A stretch of 64,000 bases of DNA. Source: Heteroruminococcus sp964370005 (lineage in GTDB: Bacteria; Bacillota; Clostridia; Oscillospirales; Ruminococcaceae). How positions within the stretch are numbered: the stretch's first letter is position 1; the number at the start of each line of letters is the position of its first letter. Below are positions 1 to 9,533 of this stretch, piece by piece. The position numbers were made by a program, and so were the translations under genes. The stretch spans positions 26,134 to 90,133 of the forward strand of contig CAYJGR010000003.1 of assembly GCA_964370005.1 (NCBI GenBank), written 5' to 3'. The notes beneath the pieces are model-generated. The model did no database searches, had not been told where the DNA came from, and worked only from the letters and a program-made list of their open reading frames with translations.

Positions 1-124
1 CGGTCTCTATTTCCATGATGGGCTGATCCATCTCAACCACATCGCCCTCTTTGACAAGCCATTTGATGATTTTTCCCTCTTCCATGGCCATGCCGTTTTT
101 AGGCATAAATATAGCTGTTGCCAT
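1..124 (-). CDS. pdhC: Dihydrolipoyl acyltransferase E2 (partial, N-terminus only)
   Basis: Only the first 41 codons are inside the window; the gene runs off the left edge. The ATG at 122-124 follows a GGAGGT ribosome site. The visible protein starts MATAIFMPKNGMAMEEG and continues with WLVKEGD, the usual opening of a lipoyl domain; the lipoyl-lysine lies just past the edge. In the complex, this domain's swinging arm takes the acyl group from E1 and passes it to CoA. It follows the E1 alpha and E1 beta genes on the same strand with a 38-nt gap, so it should be the third gene of that operon. Pyruvate or acetoin dehydrogenase E2 cannot be told apart from this fragment. Confidence 0.85.
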   Translation of the reverse strand, partial: MATAIFMPKNGMAMEEGKIIKWLVKEGDVVEMDQPIMEIET

Positions 125-162
125 CGCTACTTAACCTCCATATAATCTTTATTCTTTTGAGA

Positions 163-1146
163 TTATATAATCTCACGCACAGCCTCTTCAATGCGCTTTA
201 CGCTGGGCAGTGCTTCGGCCTCGAGATAGGGGTTGAAAGGTACGGGGCAGGACATAGCGCCCACACGCTTGATAGGTGCATCAAGGTAGTAGAAGGCATC
301 GCTGTCGGTGATGGTCGAAACGATTTCGCCACCAAATCCGCCAAATGTCACAGCCTCATGCACTACGACCAACTTCTTGGTCTTCTTAACGGTATCGATG
401 ATGGCCTGGGTGTCCAGGGGTACAAGGGAACGCAGGTCAAGCACCTCAACACTCTTGCCTTCAGCGGCCAGTTTTTCGGCCACTTCCAACGCCATCTGTA
501 CACAACGGCCATAGGTGACGATGGACAAATCACTGCCCTCACGCTTTACATCGGCCACACCAAAGGGGATGGTGTAGTCTTCCTCGGGCACATGACCCTT
601 AGCCTTGCGGTAAAGCAGTTTGGACTCGATGAAGATAACGGGGTTGTCATCACGAATAGCGGTCTTTAGAAGTCCCTTGGCGTCGTAGGGAGTGGAGGGA
701 GCCACCACCTTGAGGCCGGGTACATGGGTGTACATCTGCTCAAGCGACTGGGAATGCTGAGCGGCCGCACCTGTACCGCCACCTGCGGGCAGACGAAGCA
801 CCATGGGAATTTTAACCTTGCCGGCAAACATGTAGTGCATTTTTGCGGCTTGGTTTATGATCTGGTCATAACAAACCGCCATAAAGTCCGAGAACATAAG
901 CTCTACTATGGGTCTCATGCCTGTGATGGCCGAACCGATAGCACTGCCCATAAATGCAGTTTCGGAAATAGGGGTGTCGATAACTCTATCCTCACCGAAC
1001 TCCTGCACCATGCCTCTGGATACACCGAAAGCACCGCAGTATAGTCCGATATCCTCGCCCATAAAGTAGACGTTTTCATCACGACGCATTTCCTCACTCA
1101 TAGCCTCTCGGATTGCGTCAGCGTAAAGAATTTCTCTTGTAGCCAT
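163..1146 (-). CDS. pdhB: Pyruvate/acetoin dehydrogenase E1 component, beta subunit
   Basis: This 327-residue protein has the length and motifs of the beta subunit of thiamine-diphosphate 2-oxoacid dehydrogenases. The N-terminal half binds the cofactor (GEDIG near residue 30, then DTPISE), and the C-terminal half is a transketolase C-terminal domain (SIVTYG near residue 207). With the alpha subunit it decarboxylates pyruvate and acylates the E2 lipoyl arm in the cytoplasm. It lies 27 nt after the alpha gene and 38 nt before E2, which indicates one operon. The sequence alone does not separate pyruvate from acetoin as substrate; pyruvate is the default. Confidence 0.9.
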   Translation of the reverse strand: MATREILYADAIREAMSEEMRRDENVYFMGEDIGLYCGAFGVSRGMVQEFGEDRVIDTPISETAFMGSAIGSAITGMRPIVELMFSDFMAVCYDQIINQAAKMHYMFAGKVKIPMVLRLPAGGGTGAAAQHSQSLEQMYTHVPGLKVVAPSTPYDAKGLLKTAIRDDNPVIFIESKLLYRKAKGHVPEEDYTIPFGVADVKREGSDLSIVTYGRCVQMALEVAEKLAAEGKSVEVLDLRSLVPLDTQAIIDTVKKTKKLVVVHEAVTFGGFGGEIVSTITDSDAFYYLDAPIKRVGAMSCPVPFNPYLEAEALPSVKRIEEAVREII

Positions 1147-1173
1147 GCTATTTATTCCTCCTTTGCTTCTGTT

Positions 1174-2235
1174 TTATTTGGCAAATACGTTATCCATAAC
1201 CCCACTGATGTCGGGTTCGGGAGAAGTTTTTGCATATTCCACAGCAGCATCAATCTCTTTTGTGGTCTTATCTTCCATGGTCTGGATTTCGGCTTCGGTG
1301 AATATCTTGTTCTTTAAGCAGAATGCCTTCATGCGACGGATGGGGCAACGATCCTTCCACTCACCAATCTCATCCTTGGTGCGGTAAAGGTTGCCGTCAC
1401 TCTTGGAGTGACCCGAGGTACGGTAGGTGTGCATAACAACCATAATGGGGCCATTCTTCACAGCATACTTGCGAGCCTCCACCATGGTCTCGTACACGGC
1501 CAAAACGTCGTTGCCGTCACATTCCATAGCCTTCATGCCATAGCCTGCGGCACGCTTTGTAAGGTCAAGCTCCCCAACCACCTTGTAAAGAGGGGTGGAC
1601 ATACCGTAGTTGTTGTTGATAAGGGCAAAAACAACGGGAAGATCCCAAGCGGCGGCCAAGTTCATAGCCTCATGAACTGCACCCTCGTTGGAGGCGCCAT
1701 CGCCGAAGAAGGATACACAAATGCGATCAAGCTTTTTGCGCTTACAGGTGAAAGCAGCACCGCAGGCCAAAGGTGCGTTTGCACCCAGTATACCGTTCGC
1801 ACCCAGAATGCCGCGGTCAAAGTCGGCGATATGCATAGAACCGCCACGACCGTAGTTCATGCCTGTCTGCTTGCCGAGGATTTCAGCCATCATGCTGTTG
1901 ATATCGCACTTTTTACCGATGGCCTGTCCGTGACCACGGTGGGTGGCCAGCATGTAGTCCTCGTCTGTCAATGCAAGGCCGGTACCGATGCCGGTAGCTT
2001 CCTCGCCGATGCCAAGGTGAGTGGTACCGTGAACCATGCCAAGACCGAAGAGTTGGAACACCTTCTCCTCAAACTTGCGCACAAGCATCATTCCCTCAAG
2101 CATCTCTTTCATAAGACCTTGATTTTTGATAAGGCTTTTGCTTTTGTAGACCAGATCTGCATCCACAGCGGGCACTTTGTAGCCGTCTGTGCCGGCCAAA
2201 GCGGTGACCGCCTTGTTGGTTACCGTAAAGCTCAT
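1174..2235 (-). CDS. pdhA: Pyruvate/acetoin dehydrogenase E1 component, alpha subunit
   Basis: A 353-residue thiamine-diphosphate-binding subunit. The diphosphate motif is plain: GDGASNEG followed about 25 residues later by NNNYG. Other family marks are THLGIGEEA and RGHGQ near the N-terminus. The frame stays open 50 codons further upstream, but that extension is hydrophobic and not family-like. The chosen ATG at 2233-2235 follows AAAGGAGAG and gives the normal length. It heads the operon with the beta subunit and E2; a promoter candidate lies about 50 nt upstream. It catalyses decarboxylation of the 2-oxoacid, the entry from glycolysis to acetyl-CoA. Confidence 0.9.
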   Translation of the reverse strand: MSFTVTNKAVTALAGTDGYKVPAVDADLVYKSKSLIKNQGLMKEMLEGMMLVRKFEEKVFQLFGLGMVHGTTHLGIGEEATGIGTGLALTDEDYMLATHRGHGQAIGKKCDINSMMAEILGKQTGMNYGRGGSMHIADFDRGILGANGILGANAPLACGAAFTCKRKKLDRICVSFFGDGASNEGAVHEAMNLAAAWDLPVVFALINNNYGMSTPLYKVVGELDLTKRAAGYGMKAMECDGNDVLAVYETMVEARKYAVKNGPIMVVMHTYRTSGHSKSDGNLYRTKDEIGEWKDRCPIRRMKAFCLKNKIFTEAEIQTMEDKTTKEIDAAVEYAKTSPEPDISGVMDNVFAK

Positions 2236-2287
2236 ACTTTTTCTCTCCTTTGTTTGTACAGGTATAAAAATTATGCACAGCAAAAGC

Positions 2288-2315
2288 ATTATATAAACTT
2301 TAAAATGCCGTACAA
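2288..2315 (-). promoter_or_regulatory. Promoter candidate for the pdh operon
   Basis: Read on the minus strand there is TTGTAC (2310-2315), a 16-bp spacer and TATAAT (2288-2293). This predicts a start near 2281 and a leader of about 45 nt before pdhA. The -10 is perfect and the -35 moderate. It separates the pdh genes from ptsI-ptsH upstream. The rest of 2236-2434 shows no clear terminator for ptsH, so read-through from the PTS genes is possible. Confidence 0.55.
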
Positions 2316-2434
2316 TAACTGCTAATATGGTGTATTTTGGGTGGGTTTTACTTGAAAATTGCCACACCAAAGGTAGCCACAACAAGTTACGGTTGTTGCG
2401 ACATACATACTTACAATGTTAACTGCGGTCAATA

Positions 2435-2707
2435 TCAGTCCTCGCCGAACTTGCTGTCGATAAGCTCAATAAGTGCATCGACTGCTTCTTTCTCATCCTC
2501 ACCCTTGGCGGTGATGGTCACTTCTGTGCCTTGGCCAAGGCCGAGCGAAAGCAGCATAACGATGCTCTTGGCATTTGCATCATCCTCATCACCTGCACGC
2601 TTGATGGTGATCTTGGATTTGAACTTGCTGGCGCAAGCAATAAAATCCGATGCGGGTCTGGCATGAAGTCCTGTTCTGTTGGCCACTGTGGTGTTGCGAG
2701 TGTACAT
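2435..2707 (-). CDS. ptsH: Phosphocarrier protein HPr
   Basis: A 90-residue HPr. The active-site His15 sits in TGLHARPAS. The regulatory serine of Gram-positive HPr corresponds to Ser48 in AKSIVMLLSLG. HPr takes phosphate from enzyme I and passes it to sugar-specific EIIA proteins. In Firmicutes, HPr kinase phosphorylates the serine to make the corepressor of CcpA. The start follows GGAGGT. The gene lies 76 nt downstream of ptsI, the reverse of the common ptsH-ptsI order. No sugar-specific PTS component is in the window. Confidence 0.95.
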   Translation of the reverse strand: MYTRNTTVANRTGLHARPASDFIACASKFKSKITIKRAGDEDDANAKSIVMLLSLGLGQGTEVTITAKGEDEKEAVDALIELIDSKFGED

Positions 2708-2783
2708 TTACAATACCTCCATAATATGTTTTACATTGTTTATTATCACTTTGACAAATTCGCCAAAGTTAATAGCTTATCAC

Positions 2784-4505
2784 TTAGAGTAGGTCAGCCA
2801 GCTCTTTTTTGAGATAGCCCTCTATCTCGGCGGCGGTAGACATACCAAGCACCTTGTCGGCAATACTCTTAAACTTATCGGTGGTGCTACCTGTCACCAA
2901 CTTCTTTATAGCAGGTACCGAGGCGATACCCATGCTGAGTGTATCCATGCCAAGCCCCATAAGCACTGCGGCTGCAAGCGGGTCGCCACCCATTTCGCCA
3001 CATACCCCCACAGACTTACCCTCGGCGGCAAAAGCCTTTACAACCCCACCGATAAGGCGGAACATTGCAGGGTGGTAGGACTGATAATAGTCGGTGACAT
3101 TGGGATTGAGACGATCAACAGCGGTTGAGTACTGGCAGAGGTCGTTTGTGCCTATCGAACAGAAATCCACCTCTTTGGCCACAATATCGGCTATAACAGC
3201 GATGGTGGGAATTTCAATCATAACGCCGATTTGCACCTTATCACTAAAGGGAATATTCTCACTGCGAAGTTCGGTTTTGACCTCCTCCACAATGCCTTTG
3301 ACCTTGTAGACATCATCCATGCTGCCCACCATGGGGAACATAATCCACAAATTGCCCACTACACTGGCACGAAATGCGGCACGAAGTTGGGTTTTGAAGA
3401 TATCGGGGTGTGCAAAGCTCAGGCGAAGTGCACGCAGACCGAGGAAGGGGTTATCCTCCTTTGGCAGTTCCATGCAGTCAAGAATTTTGTCGCCACCTAT
3501 ATCCATGGTGCGCAAAATCATAGGACGCTCACCAAAGGCAGTCAGCACCTTGCGGTAAATCTCCTCCTGCTCCTGCTCGTCGGGAAGCTCGGGGCGACCC
3601 ATGTAAAGAAACTCGGTGCGGAAAAGTCCCACACCGTCGGTGCAGGTGGCACCCTCAAGCTCGGTAGCGTTGGCCGAGCCGATGTTTTGCTCGACATATA
3701 TGCGCTTGCCATCCTGTGTGATGGCGGTGACATCTTTATATTTTTTGAGATCGGCCGCCTTTACAAGATACTCGGCCTTTTTGCCCTCGTAGGTCTTATA
3801 GAGTGCGTCATCGGGCTGGGTGAAAATCTCACCGCTTATGGCATCAACAATGACAGGTTCGTCATCCTTTAGAATGTTCATGGCATCGGTGAAGCCGAGT
3901 ACTGCGGGAATTTCGTAGCTGCGGGCAATGATGGCCGAATGGGAGGTAGGGCCTCCGATTTCGGTAACGATGGCCAACACCTTGGAGCGGTCGAGAGTGG
4001 CGGTATCCGAGGGGAAGAGGTCATAGGCTACGACCACAACCGGCTTTTCAAGTGCCGAAAGATTTTTCTCGGGCACGTCGAACCATATGCGAATAAGGCG
4101 ACTGCGCACGTCCTGCAAATCGGCCACACGCTCACGTATTATTTCATCCTTGGCCTTCGAAAGTATTCTTATAAATTTATCGTATGTCTTATTTATCGCC
4201 CACTCGGGAGAGAAGTAATCGTAGGTTATGCCATCGCGAATTTCCTCATCCATAGCGTCGTCAAATAGTATATCGTTATGTGCGGCAAATATCTTAGCCT
4301 TGTCGGGATCATCTTTTTCAAGTTTCGCTCTGATTGCGTCGAGTTCGGCTTTGGCCTTGTCACGCAATTCATCGTACTTTGCAATGTTTTGTTCCACAGC
4401 GTCGGCGGGAATTGAATTTTCCTCAAGCTTAGGTTTAAATGGGGTGTATAGAAATACGGGACCCACTCCAATTCCCGGTGATACGGGGTTTCCTTGATAG
4501 GTCAT
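2784..4505 (-). CDS. ptsI: PTS enzyme I (phosphoenolpyruvate-protein phosphotransferase)
   Basis: A 573-residue enzyme I of standard length. An N-terminal HPr-binding domain leads to the phosphohistidine motif GGPTSHSAIIAR (His189), then a C-terminal PEP-binding TIM barrel with EFLYMGR, GGDK and GTNDLCQYS. It autophosphorylates from PEP and transfers phosphate to HPr. The start follows AGGAGG. It is transcribed with ptsH, and a good promoter lies about 150 nt upstream. Confidence 0.96.
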   Translation of the reverse strand: MTYQGNPVSPGIGVGPVFLYTPFKPKLEENSIPADAVEQNIAKYDELRDKAKAELDAIRAKLEKDDPDKAKIFAAHNDILFDDAMDEEIRDGITYDYFSPEWAINKTYDKFIRILSKAKDEIIRERVADLQDVRSRLIRIWFDVPEKNLSALEKPVVVVAYDLFPSDTATLDRSKVLAIVTEIGGPTSHSAIIARSYEIPAVLGFTDAMNILKDDEPVIVDAISGEIFTQPDDALYKTYEGKKAEYLVKAADLKKYKDVTAITQDGKRIYVEQNIGSANATELEGATCTDGVGLFRTEFLYMGRPELPDEQEQEEIYRKVLTAFGERPMILRTMDIGGDKILDCMELPKEDNPFLGLRALRLSFAHPDIFKTQLRAAFRASVVGNLWIMFPMVGSMDDVYKVKGIVEEVKTELRSENIPFSDKVQIGVMIEIPTIAVIADIVAKEVDFCSIGTNDLCQYSTAVDRLNPNVTDYYQSYHPAMFRLIGGVVKAFAAEGKSVGVCGEMGGDPLAAAVLMGLGMDTLSMGIASVPAIKKLVTGSTTDKFKSIADKVLGMSTAAEIEGYLKKELADLL

Positions 4506-4653
4506 GTGTTTTGCCTCCTAAATTTACATTTTTTTTGCAAGACATTCCCAATCAGACTCAACTTCACCTAATAAAAACGTCCACCGTGGCGACTAAAAAG
4601 CGGTTTAGTTTGCATTTGTAAACTCATGGTGTTTTTGTATACCTGTCAAGCAT

Positions 4654-4682
4654 AGCGTATCACAAAAAATAGTTTTAGTCAA
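4654..4682 (-). promoter_or_regulatory. Promoter candidate for ptsI-ptsH
   Basis: Minus-strand TTGACT (4677-4682), a 17-bp spacer and TACGCT (4654-4659). The predicted leader to ptsI is about 140 nt. The rest of the 4506-4948 gap is AT-rich; I see no gene and no riboswitch I can name in it. Confidence 0.5.
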
Positions 4683-4948
4683 TGCAATTCCCGATAAAAT
4701 TATCAAATTTAAACCTATGTTTACATTTGCATGTATAAAGTCTTATCTGCATATTTTATAGTGATTACATCGGGTATCAGATTTGGGATTTTATGGAAAA
4801 ATTTAAAACTTCCATTATATATTTTAACACAGTTTTTTCATGCAATGCAAAACAAAATCACTTCTCCACTCAAAAATCGGCAAAGCGCAATAATATAAAC
4901 CGATTTTTTGGCGATATTGGCAAAAAAACTATTTTGTCCACACATTTT

Positions 4949-4994
4949 AAAACACCTGTCAGCTCCACTCATGTGGAATTTGACAGGTGTTTTT
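4949..4994. terminator. Rho-independent terminator after the HAD hydrolase gene
   Basis: The arms AAAACACCTGTCA (4949-4961) and TGACAGGTGTTTTT (4981-4994) are perfectly complementary around a 19-nt loop. The hairpin lies directly after the minus-strand stop at 4996. It is followed by T-rich sequence on that strand and has a T tract on the other strand too, so it may work both ways. Confidence 0.8.
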
Positions 4995-4995
4995 A

Positions 4996-5841
4996 TTATT
5001 TAAGCAGTTCGGGGAAAAGATGATTTATAGCATAGGTCAGTGGGGCGTTGTTGTTGTTACAGGTGATAAAGTCAGCAAGTTCCTTGGCCTGTGGCAGGCC
5101 GTTTTCGGGCACGACCGCAATCCCGCAATCCCGCAGCATCGATAAATCGTTGAAATGATCACCCATCGCCATGGTGTTCTCCATCGAAAAGCCCAAATGC
5201 CTCGCCATAAATGCCACGCCATCCCCCTTGCACACACCTGCAGCATTCACATCAAAAACCTGCTCGTCCGACACCACACAGCTAAAGCGTCCATCGCTGT
5301 TCATATCGTTTTCAAAGTCGGCTCGTTGCTCATCGGTGATGTAGGCAAGCAAAAATTTTATGATGGTGGCGTTTTCAAGATCAACATCGGCATCCCCCAT
5401 AAAGTTCATCTGCACACGATTTCCCTCGCCAAATGTGCTGTTCTGCTGTGCCCAGTGTAGATATCTTGCCATTTGGTTATCCCTGAAAATAACCTGCTCG
5501 GTCGTGTAGATTATGTAGGGGATATCCTTTTGGGTTAGATAATCTATTACCTCGAGTGCCCCCCCCTACTCAATGGAACGGCTGTAAAGCGATTTGCCTG
5601 TGCCCTGCTCGGCCACATATCCTCCGTTGCAACAACACATGGGGTAATCCTCCCCAATCTGGCTCGTCGCATCCTTTGAGAAGTGATAGGCACGGCCGGT
5701 GCAAACAAACACAGGTATGCCCTGCGCCTTTAACTTTTGTATCGTCTGTAAATCTTGCGGGCTTATCTTTTTATCGTCATTGTAAAGACTTCCGTCCAAA
5801 TCACAGGCCACGGCCTCCAGTTTTTGTGGGATGTTTTTCAT
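4996..5841 (-). pseudogene. Cof-type HAD phosphatase gene interrupted by an in-frame TAG
   Basis: One frame spans 5841 down to 4996 and encodes a Cof/YidA-type sugar-phosphate phosphatase: VACDLDGSLYNDDKK at the N-terminus (the DxD nucleophile motif), FVCTGR, and MAMGDHFNDLSML near the C-terminus. Without the stop it would be 281 residues, the usual length. Codon 92 is TAG (5566-5568). The frame continues unchanged with GGALEVIDYL, so this is a nonsense change rather than a frameshift. The stop abuts a run of eight G on the coding strand, so a sequencing error is possible. TAG ends normal genes here (the 16612 amidase, rnhA), which argues against recoding. The domain is split between cap and core, so the fragments are unlikely to work separately. 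Confidence 0.75.
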
Positions 5842-5859
5842 GTGTATCTCCTTTAAGAT

Positions 5860-8244
5860 TTAGTATAATTCCACCACCGTCACGCCGTGTTCTCCCTCGC
5901 CATATGTGCCGGGGCGGGCGCTCTTGACCACCTTTTTGCGCTGTTTGAGATGTTGGTTGACTGCCGTTCGCAGTACACCCGTTCCCTTGCCGTGTATTAT
6001 AGTAACAGCTGTAAGGCCCGCAAGTACAGCCTGACTTAAAAACCTATCAAGTTCGATGACTGCCTCGGCCGAGTCCATTCCACGCAAATCAAGCTCGGCC
6101 GAGGCACTGCGCACCGCCTTTTGCTCTCCACCTTTGCGAGGGGTGAGGGGTTGCTTTTTCTTTTTGGCGGTGTCCTCAACGAGACGCAAGCCCGTGGCGG
6201 GCACTTTTGTTTTTATAATACCTGCCTGTATCATATATTGTCCGTCAGCATCGGGGCCCGATATGACCGCACCTCTGGCACCTATATCTGATATTATTAC
6301 ATTATCCCCCGTCTTGAGCTTGCGGGGTAGCACATATCCATCCCCACCTGCGGCCGCCACAGGGTCGGCCGTATCTCTGAGCTGTTGTATGCGTCCACGA
6401 TATCCCGCACCCATCTGTGCTGTCTTTTGGGAGAAATTCTCCTTATCCTTATGTTTTTTGAGCTCCTCAAGTTCATTTAGCAGCATATCGGTCTGCATTT
6501 TTGTCCGCTCGACAAGCCCTTGCGCCTGTTTACGGGCGGTTTCCATCTCTTTTTCGGCCATGGTTTTAGCACGGCTCAGTTGCTCCTCGGCCTGACGAAG
6601 CATCTCCTGTGAACGCCTTGCCACCTCGTCCGCCTCGTCCTTTTTACGCTCCATCCCCCGCCTTGTCTCCTCAAGTGTGCTCACAACATCCTCAAAGCGG
6701 GTGTCCTCGCTCGATACAAGCTCCCTTGCCCTCTCAATGATGTGTTCCCCCAACCCCAAACGCCCACTTATGGCAAAGGCATTCGAGCGCCCCGGAACAC
6801 CTATTAGCAGGCGATAGGTTGGACTTAGCGTCTCTATGTCAAATTCACAGCATCCGTTTTCCACACCCTCGGTTTGCAGGGCGTACATCTTTATCTCGGC
6901 ATAGTGGGTTGTGGCCGCCACCTTGACCCCCCGCCTGCGCAGTTCCTCGAGTATGGCCACAGCCAGTGCCGCACCCTCAACAGGATCTGTGCCCGCTCCC
7001 AGTTCATCCAAAAGCACAAGGCTGTTTTGGTCGGCCTGTCCCAATATCTCTATGATATTTGCTATGTGTCCGGAGAAGGTCGAAAGGCTTTGCTCAATCG
7101 ACTGCTCATCGCCGATATCGGCCAACACCGCCCCAAACACCGATACCCTACTGCCCTCCTCGACAGGGAGCATCAACCCACAAGCCGCCATGACAGTCAT
7201 GAGACCCAGAGTTTTGAGCGCCACCGTTTTGCCGCCTGTGTTGGGTCCTGTAATTACAAGTGTATCAAAATCAATCCCAAGGCTTATATCCACCGGCACT
7301 ATTTTATCACTCGGTATGAGGGGGTGACGTGCTTTTTTGAGAAGTATGCCCCCCTCGCTGTCTAGCGTGGGCAATGTAGCCCTCATCTGTCGCCCAAGTC
7401 GTGCCTTGGCAAAGTAAAAATCAAGCTCGACCGCCGCTTCATATCCATCGACCATAGGGCGGGCAAATTCCCCCGCCTTGCCCGAAAGCTCGAGCAGTAT
7501 GCGGTCAATTTCCTCTCGCTCGGCTGCCTGTAGCTGCCGTATTTCGTTATTGGCCTCGACCACCGCCATAGGTTCTATAAAAAAGGTAGCCCCCGACCCC
7601 GAGGTGTCATGCACCAGCCCCTTGACCTCATTTTTGTACTCGGCCTTTACCGGCACAACATATCGCCCGTCACGCTGGGTTATCAGCTGTTCTTGGAGAA
7701 ACTTTTGGTAATGGGTAGAACGTATCATCTTATCAAGTTGTTCACGGATACTCTGTCCTGCCCGCACCATCTTGCGGCGGATGTCATAAAGTGCGGGACT
7801 TGCCCTGTCGGCGATCTCCTCCTCGGACAAAATAGCTGTCGTTATATCATCCTCGAGTGGGCGGTTGGTCGAAAGCGCCTCAAAAAGGCCATCCAATACG
7901 GTTTCGGTATCGGTATCCTGTCGCCTCCATTCGAGCAGTAGACGTATGGCACGCAGTGTGCGGGCGATGTCTAAAAGCTCGGCCGGCGCAAGGCGTGAGC
8001 CCACAGTGGCTCTGGCCAGTAGTTCCCCACAATCGGCAAGCCCCGACACCGATGGACTGCCGTAGCGCATGGCCAGTGCATGGGCATCGGAGGTCTTTTG
8101 CATACTGTGTGCGACCTCGTCGTAATTGTCCGACGGCGCAAGATTCTCGGCCATAGCTCTACTGCCGTCACATCCGCACAATTCTATGAGCATTTTAAGT
8201 ATTTTATCGAGTTCCAAAGCCGACTGTCGGCTGTTTTTTGTCAT
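5860..8244 (-). CDS. mutS2: MutS2 (endonuclease/ribosome-rescue ATPase)
   Basis: A 794-residue MutS2 of normal length. Family order is kept: clamp and core helices, then the ABC-type ATPase with Walker A GPNTGGKT and Walker B LVLLDELGAGTDP, a long charged coiled coil (about residues 510-620), and a C-terminal Smr domain with LDLRGM and HGKGTG. MutS2 proteins have been linked to suppression of recombination and, in Bacillus, to splitting collided ribosomes. The start follows GAGGAGTGACATT. The upstream leader contains a long-range stem (GGTTAGGAGAA with TTCTCCTACC) of unknown role. Confidence 0.95.
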   Translation of the reverse strand: MTKNSRQSALELDKILKMLIELCGCDGSRAMAENLAPSDNYDEVAHSMQKTSDAHALAMRYGSPSVSGLADCGELLARATVGSRLAPAELLDIARTLRAIRLLLEWRRQDTDTETVLDGLFEALSTNRPLEDDITTAILSEEEIADRASPALYDIRRKMVRAGQSIREQLDKMIRSTHYQKFLQEQLITQRDGRYVVPVKAEYKNEVKGLVHDTSGSGATFFIEPMAVVEANNEIRQLQAAEREEIDRILLELSGKAGEFARPMVDGYEAAVELDFYFAKARLGRQMRATLPTLDSEGGILLKKARHPLIPSDKIVPVDISLGIDFDTLVITGPNTGGKTVALKTLGLMTVMAACGLMLPVEEGSRVSVFGAVLADIGDEQSIEQSLSTFSGHIANIIEILGQADQNSLVLLDELGAGTDPVEGAALAVAILEELRRRGVKVAATTHYAEIKMYALQTEGVENGCCEFDIETLSPTYRLLIGVPGRSNAFAISGRLGLGEHIIERARELVSSEDTRFEDVVSTLEETRRGMERKKDEADEVARRSQEMLRQAEEQLSRAKTMAEKEMETARKQAQGLVERTKMQTDMLLNELEELKKHKDKENFSQKTAQMGAGYRGRIQQLRDTADPVAAAGGDGYVLPRKLKTGDNVIISDIGARGAVISGPDADGQYMIQAGIIKTKVPATGLRLVEDTAKKKKQPLTPRKGGEQKAVRSASAELDLRGMDSAEAVIELDRFLSQAVLAGLTAVTIIHGKGTGVLRTAVNQHLKQRKKVVKSARPGTYGEGEHGVTVVELY

Positions 8245-8361
8245 AATGTCACTCCTCTTTACAGTTTTCTTTTCAAATATGCTCAGCCGGTAGGAGAAGG
8301 TCTAAAAACTGTTTTTTGCTTTGGTATATTTTGGTTACCATGCATTCTCCTAACCGAGATT

Positions 8362-8715
8362 TTATTCTATGGGCAAATTATGCTGTCTTAGAAAGCTGAG
8401 TTTATCCCAATATCCCCTTTGAAACACGATTTTATCATTTTCAATCTGAAAAAAACCACACCCGCGAAGTCCCAAGGGGTCTTTCCACTCAAGGATAGCC
8501 CACTGTCCATCTTCAAAAATGTTTTCGGGGATGCACACCATCTCCGCCGTTTCAAATTCCTTTTTTAACATGTCATATATAGCACTTTTTCCACTTACAG
8601 GCTCATTTGCAACCTGATGATTTATCGCATGTTCAGCGTAAAGATTTGCAATCTCATGAGCATCACCGCGGTTAAATTTTTCTATCCAAAGCGTTAAAAC
8701 TTCTCTCGGCGTCAT
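8362..8715 (-). CDS. SnoaL-like / NTF2-fold protein
   Basis: A 117-residue protein with the opening EVLTLWIEKFNRGDAHEIANLYAEHA and a C-terminal strand pattern typical of SnoaL-like polyketide cyclase/NTF2 folds. The motif NHQVANEPVSGKSAI is common in this group. These are small alpha+beta cone proteins of varied or unknown function, and no specific substrate can be assigned. It sits between mutS2 and recO, outside the usual conserved order, so it may be an insertion into the block. Confidence 0.7.
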   Translation of the reverse strand: MTPREVLTLWIEKFNRGDAHEIANLYAEHAINHQVANEPVSGKSAIYDMLKKEFETAEMVCIPENIFEDGQWAILEWKDPLGLRGCGFFQIENDKIVFQRGYWDKLSFLRQHNLPIE

Positions 8716-8747
8716 GCTGTAATCCCCTTGTTTGTCAATACTTTATA

Positions 8748-9533
8748 CTATGCTTTGTCATTAGGCGATTGTGTTTGTGCTATAGGCATTTTCACCGATT
8801 CATAAAACGCCAGTGCAGGAAATTGCCTGCTGATTTGGCACAGTAGATAGTGCTGTGCTATTATGCCGAGTTGGCGCAGTCCCTCGGAAGGGAGGGTGAA
8901 AGAAAATAATTTTTCAAAATCGCTGTATACTATGTAGCGCATTGCGGCCAGTACCCCCGCCGCTATGGGCATAGCTCCTGCCATCTCCTGCTCACTTATA
9001 CAGTTGCCGCAACATATTTGCCCCGCCATGGGCAAAAAATACATGCTGTCGCTCTCATAACAGGCGCATCCCCTACAGGCCACCAAATCGGGCATAAATC
9101 CACTCATGGAGAGCATCCTCAGCTCACACACCGGTTTTATAAATTCGGGGGTGCATTTTCTTTTGTCGAGAAGATGCAGGCAGTTGAGCATCAGGCGCAG
9201 ACTGTTGGGGTCATGTTCTCCCTCGGGCAGCACCTCTACACACAGCTGTGCCATGTATGTGGATAGGGCAAGCAGTTCCACATCTCCACGCAGTCCAAAA
9301 AACATGTCATTTACCGACGCACTGTTGACCGACACCCGACCTCTGTGTTCAAACAGTACAAAATTTGCATAAGTGAGAAGTTCTGTCGAGCCGGCCAGAG
9401 CACTTTTAGGACCTCTGGCCGACCATGCATTCGCCGAAATCATGCCCCTATCACGGGTCAATATGGTGATGAAACGATCTTTATCCCCTGTACTCTTCTG
9501 TTTTACAACCAGACCATCGGTCGTTATTTGCAT
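8748..9533 (-). CDS. recO: DNA repair protein RecO
   Basis: A 261-residue RecO: N-terminal OB fold starting MQITTDGLVVKQ with the typical turn GDKDRFITILTRDRG, then a helical domain with a CxxC pair and CCGNC that bind zinc in this family. RecO helps load RecA at gaps through the RecFOR pathway. The frame is open 42 codons further upstream, but that part overlaps yqzL in another frame. ATG 9533 has GGGGA 8 nt before it and gives the family start. It overlaps the end of yqzL by 53 nt and belongs to the era-yqzL-recO group. Confidence 0.9.
   Translation of the reverse strand: MQITTDGLVVKQKSTGDKDRFITILTRDRGMISANAWSARGPKSALAGSTELLTYANFVLFEHRGRVSVNSASVNDMFFGLRGDVELLALSTYMAQLCVEVLPEGEHDPNSLRLMLNCLHLLDKRKCTPEFIKPVCELRMLSMSGFMPDLVACRGCACYESDSMYFLPMAGQICCGNCISEQEMAGAMPIAAGVLAAMRYIVYSDFEKLFSFTLPSEGLRQLGIIAQHYLLCQISRQFPALAFYESVKMPIAQTQSPNDKA

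Noticed and set aside
1408..2325. Open frame of 305 codons on the plus strand, antisense to pdhA
   Set aside because: It mirrors the strong codon bias of pdhA on the other strand, has no ribosome site and no recognisable domain.
5566..5568. Recoding of TAG (pyrrolysine or other) in the HAD gene
   Set aside because: TAG is used as a normal stop in this window (for example the 16612 amidase and rnhA), there is no insertion element, and HAD proteins do not need such a residue.
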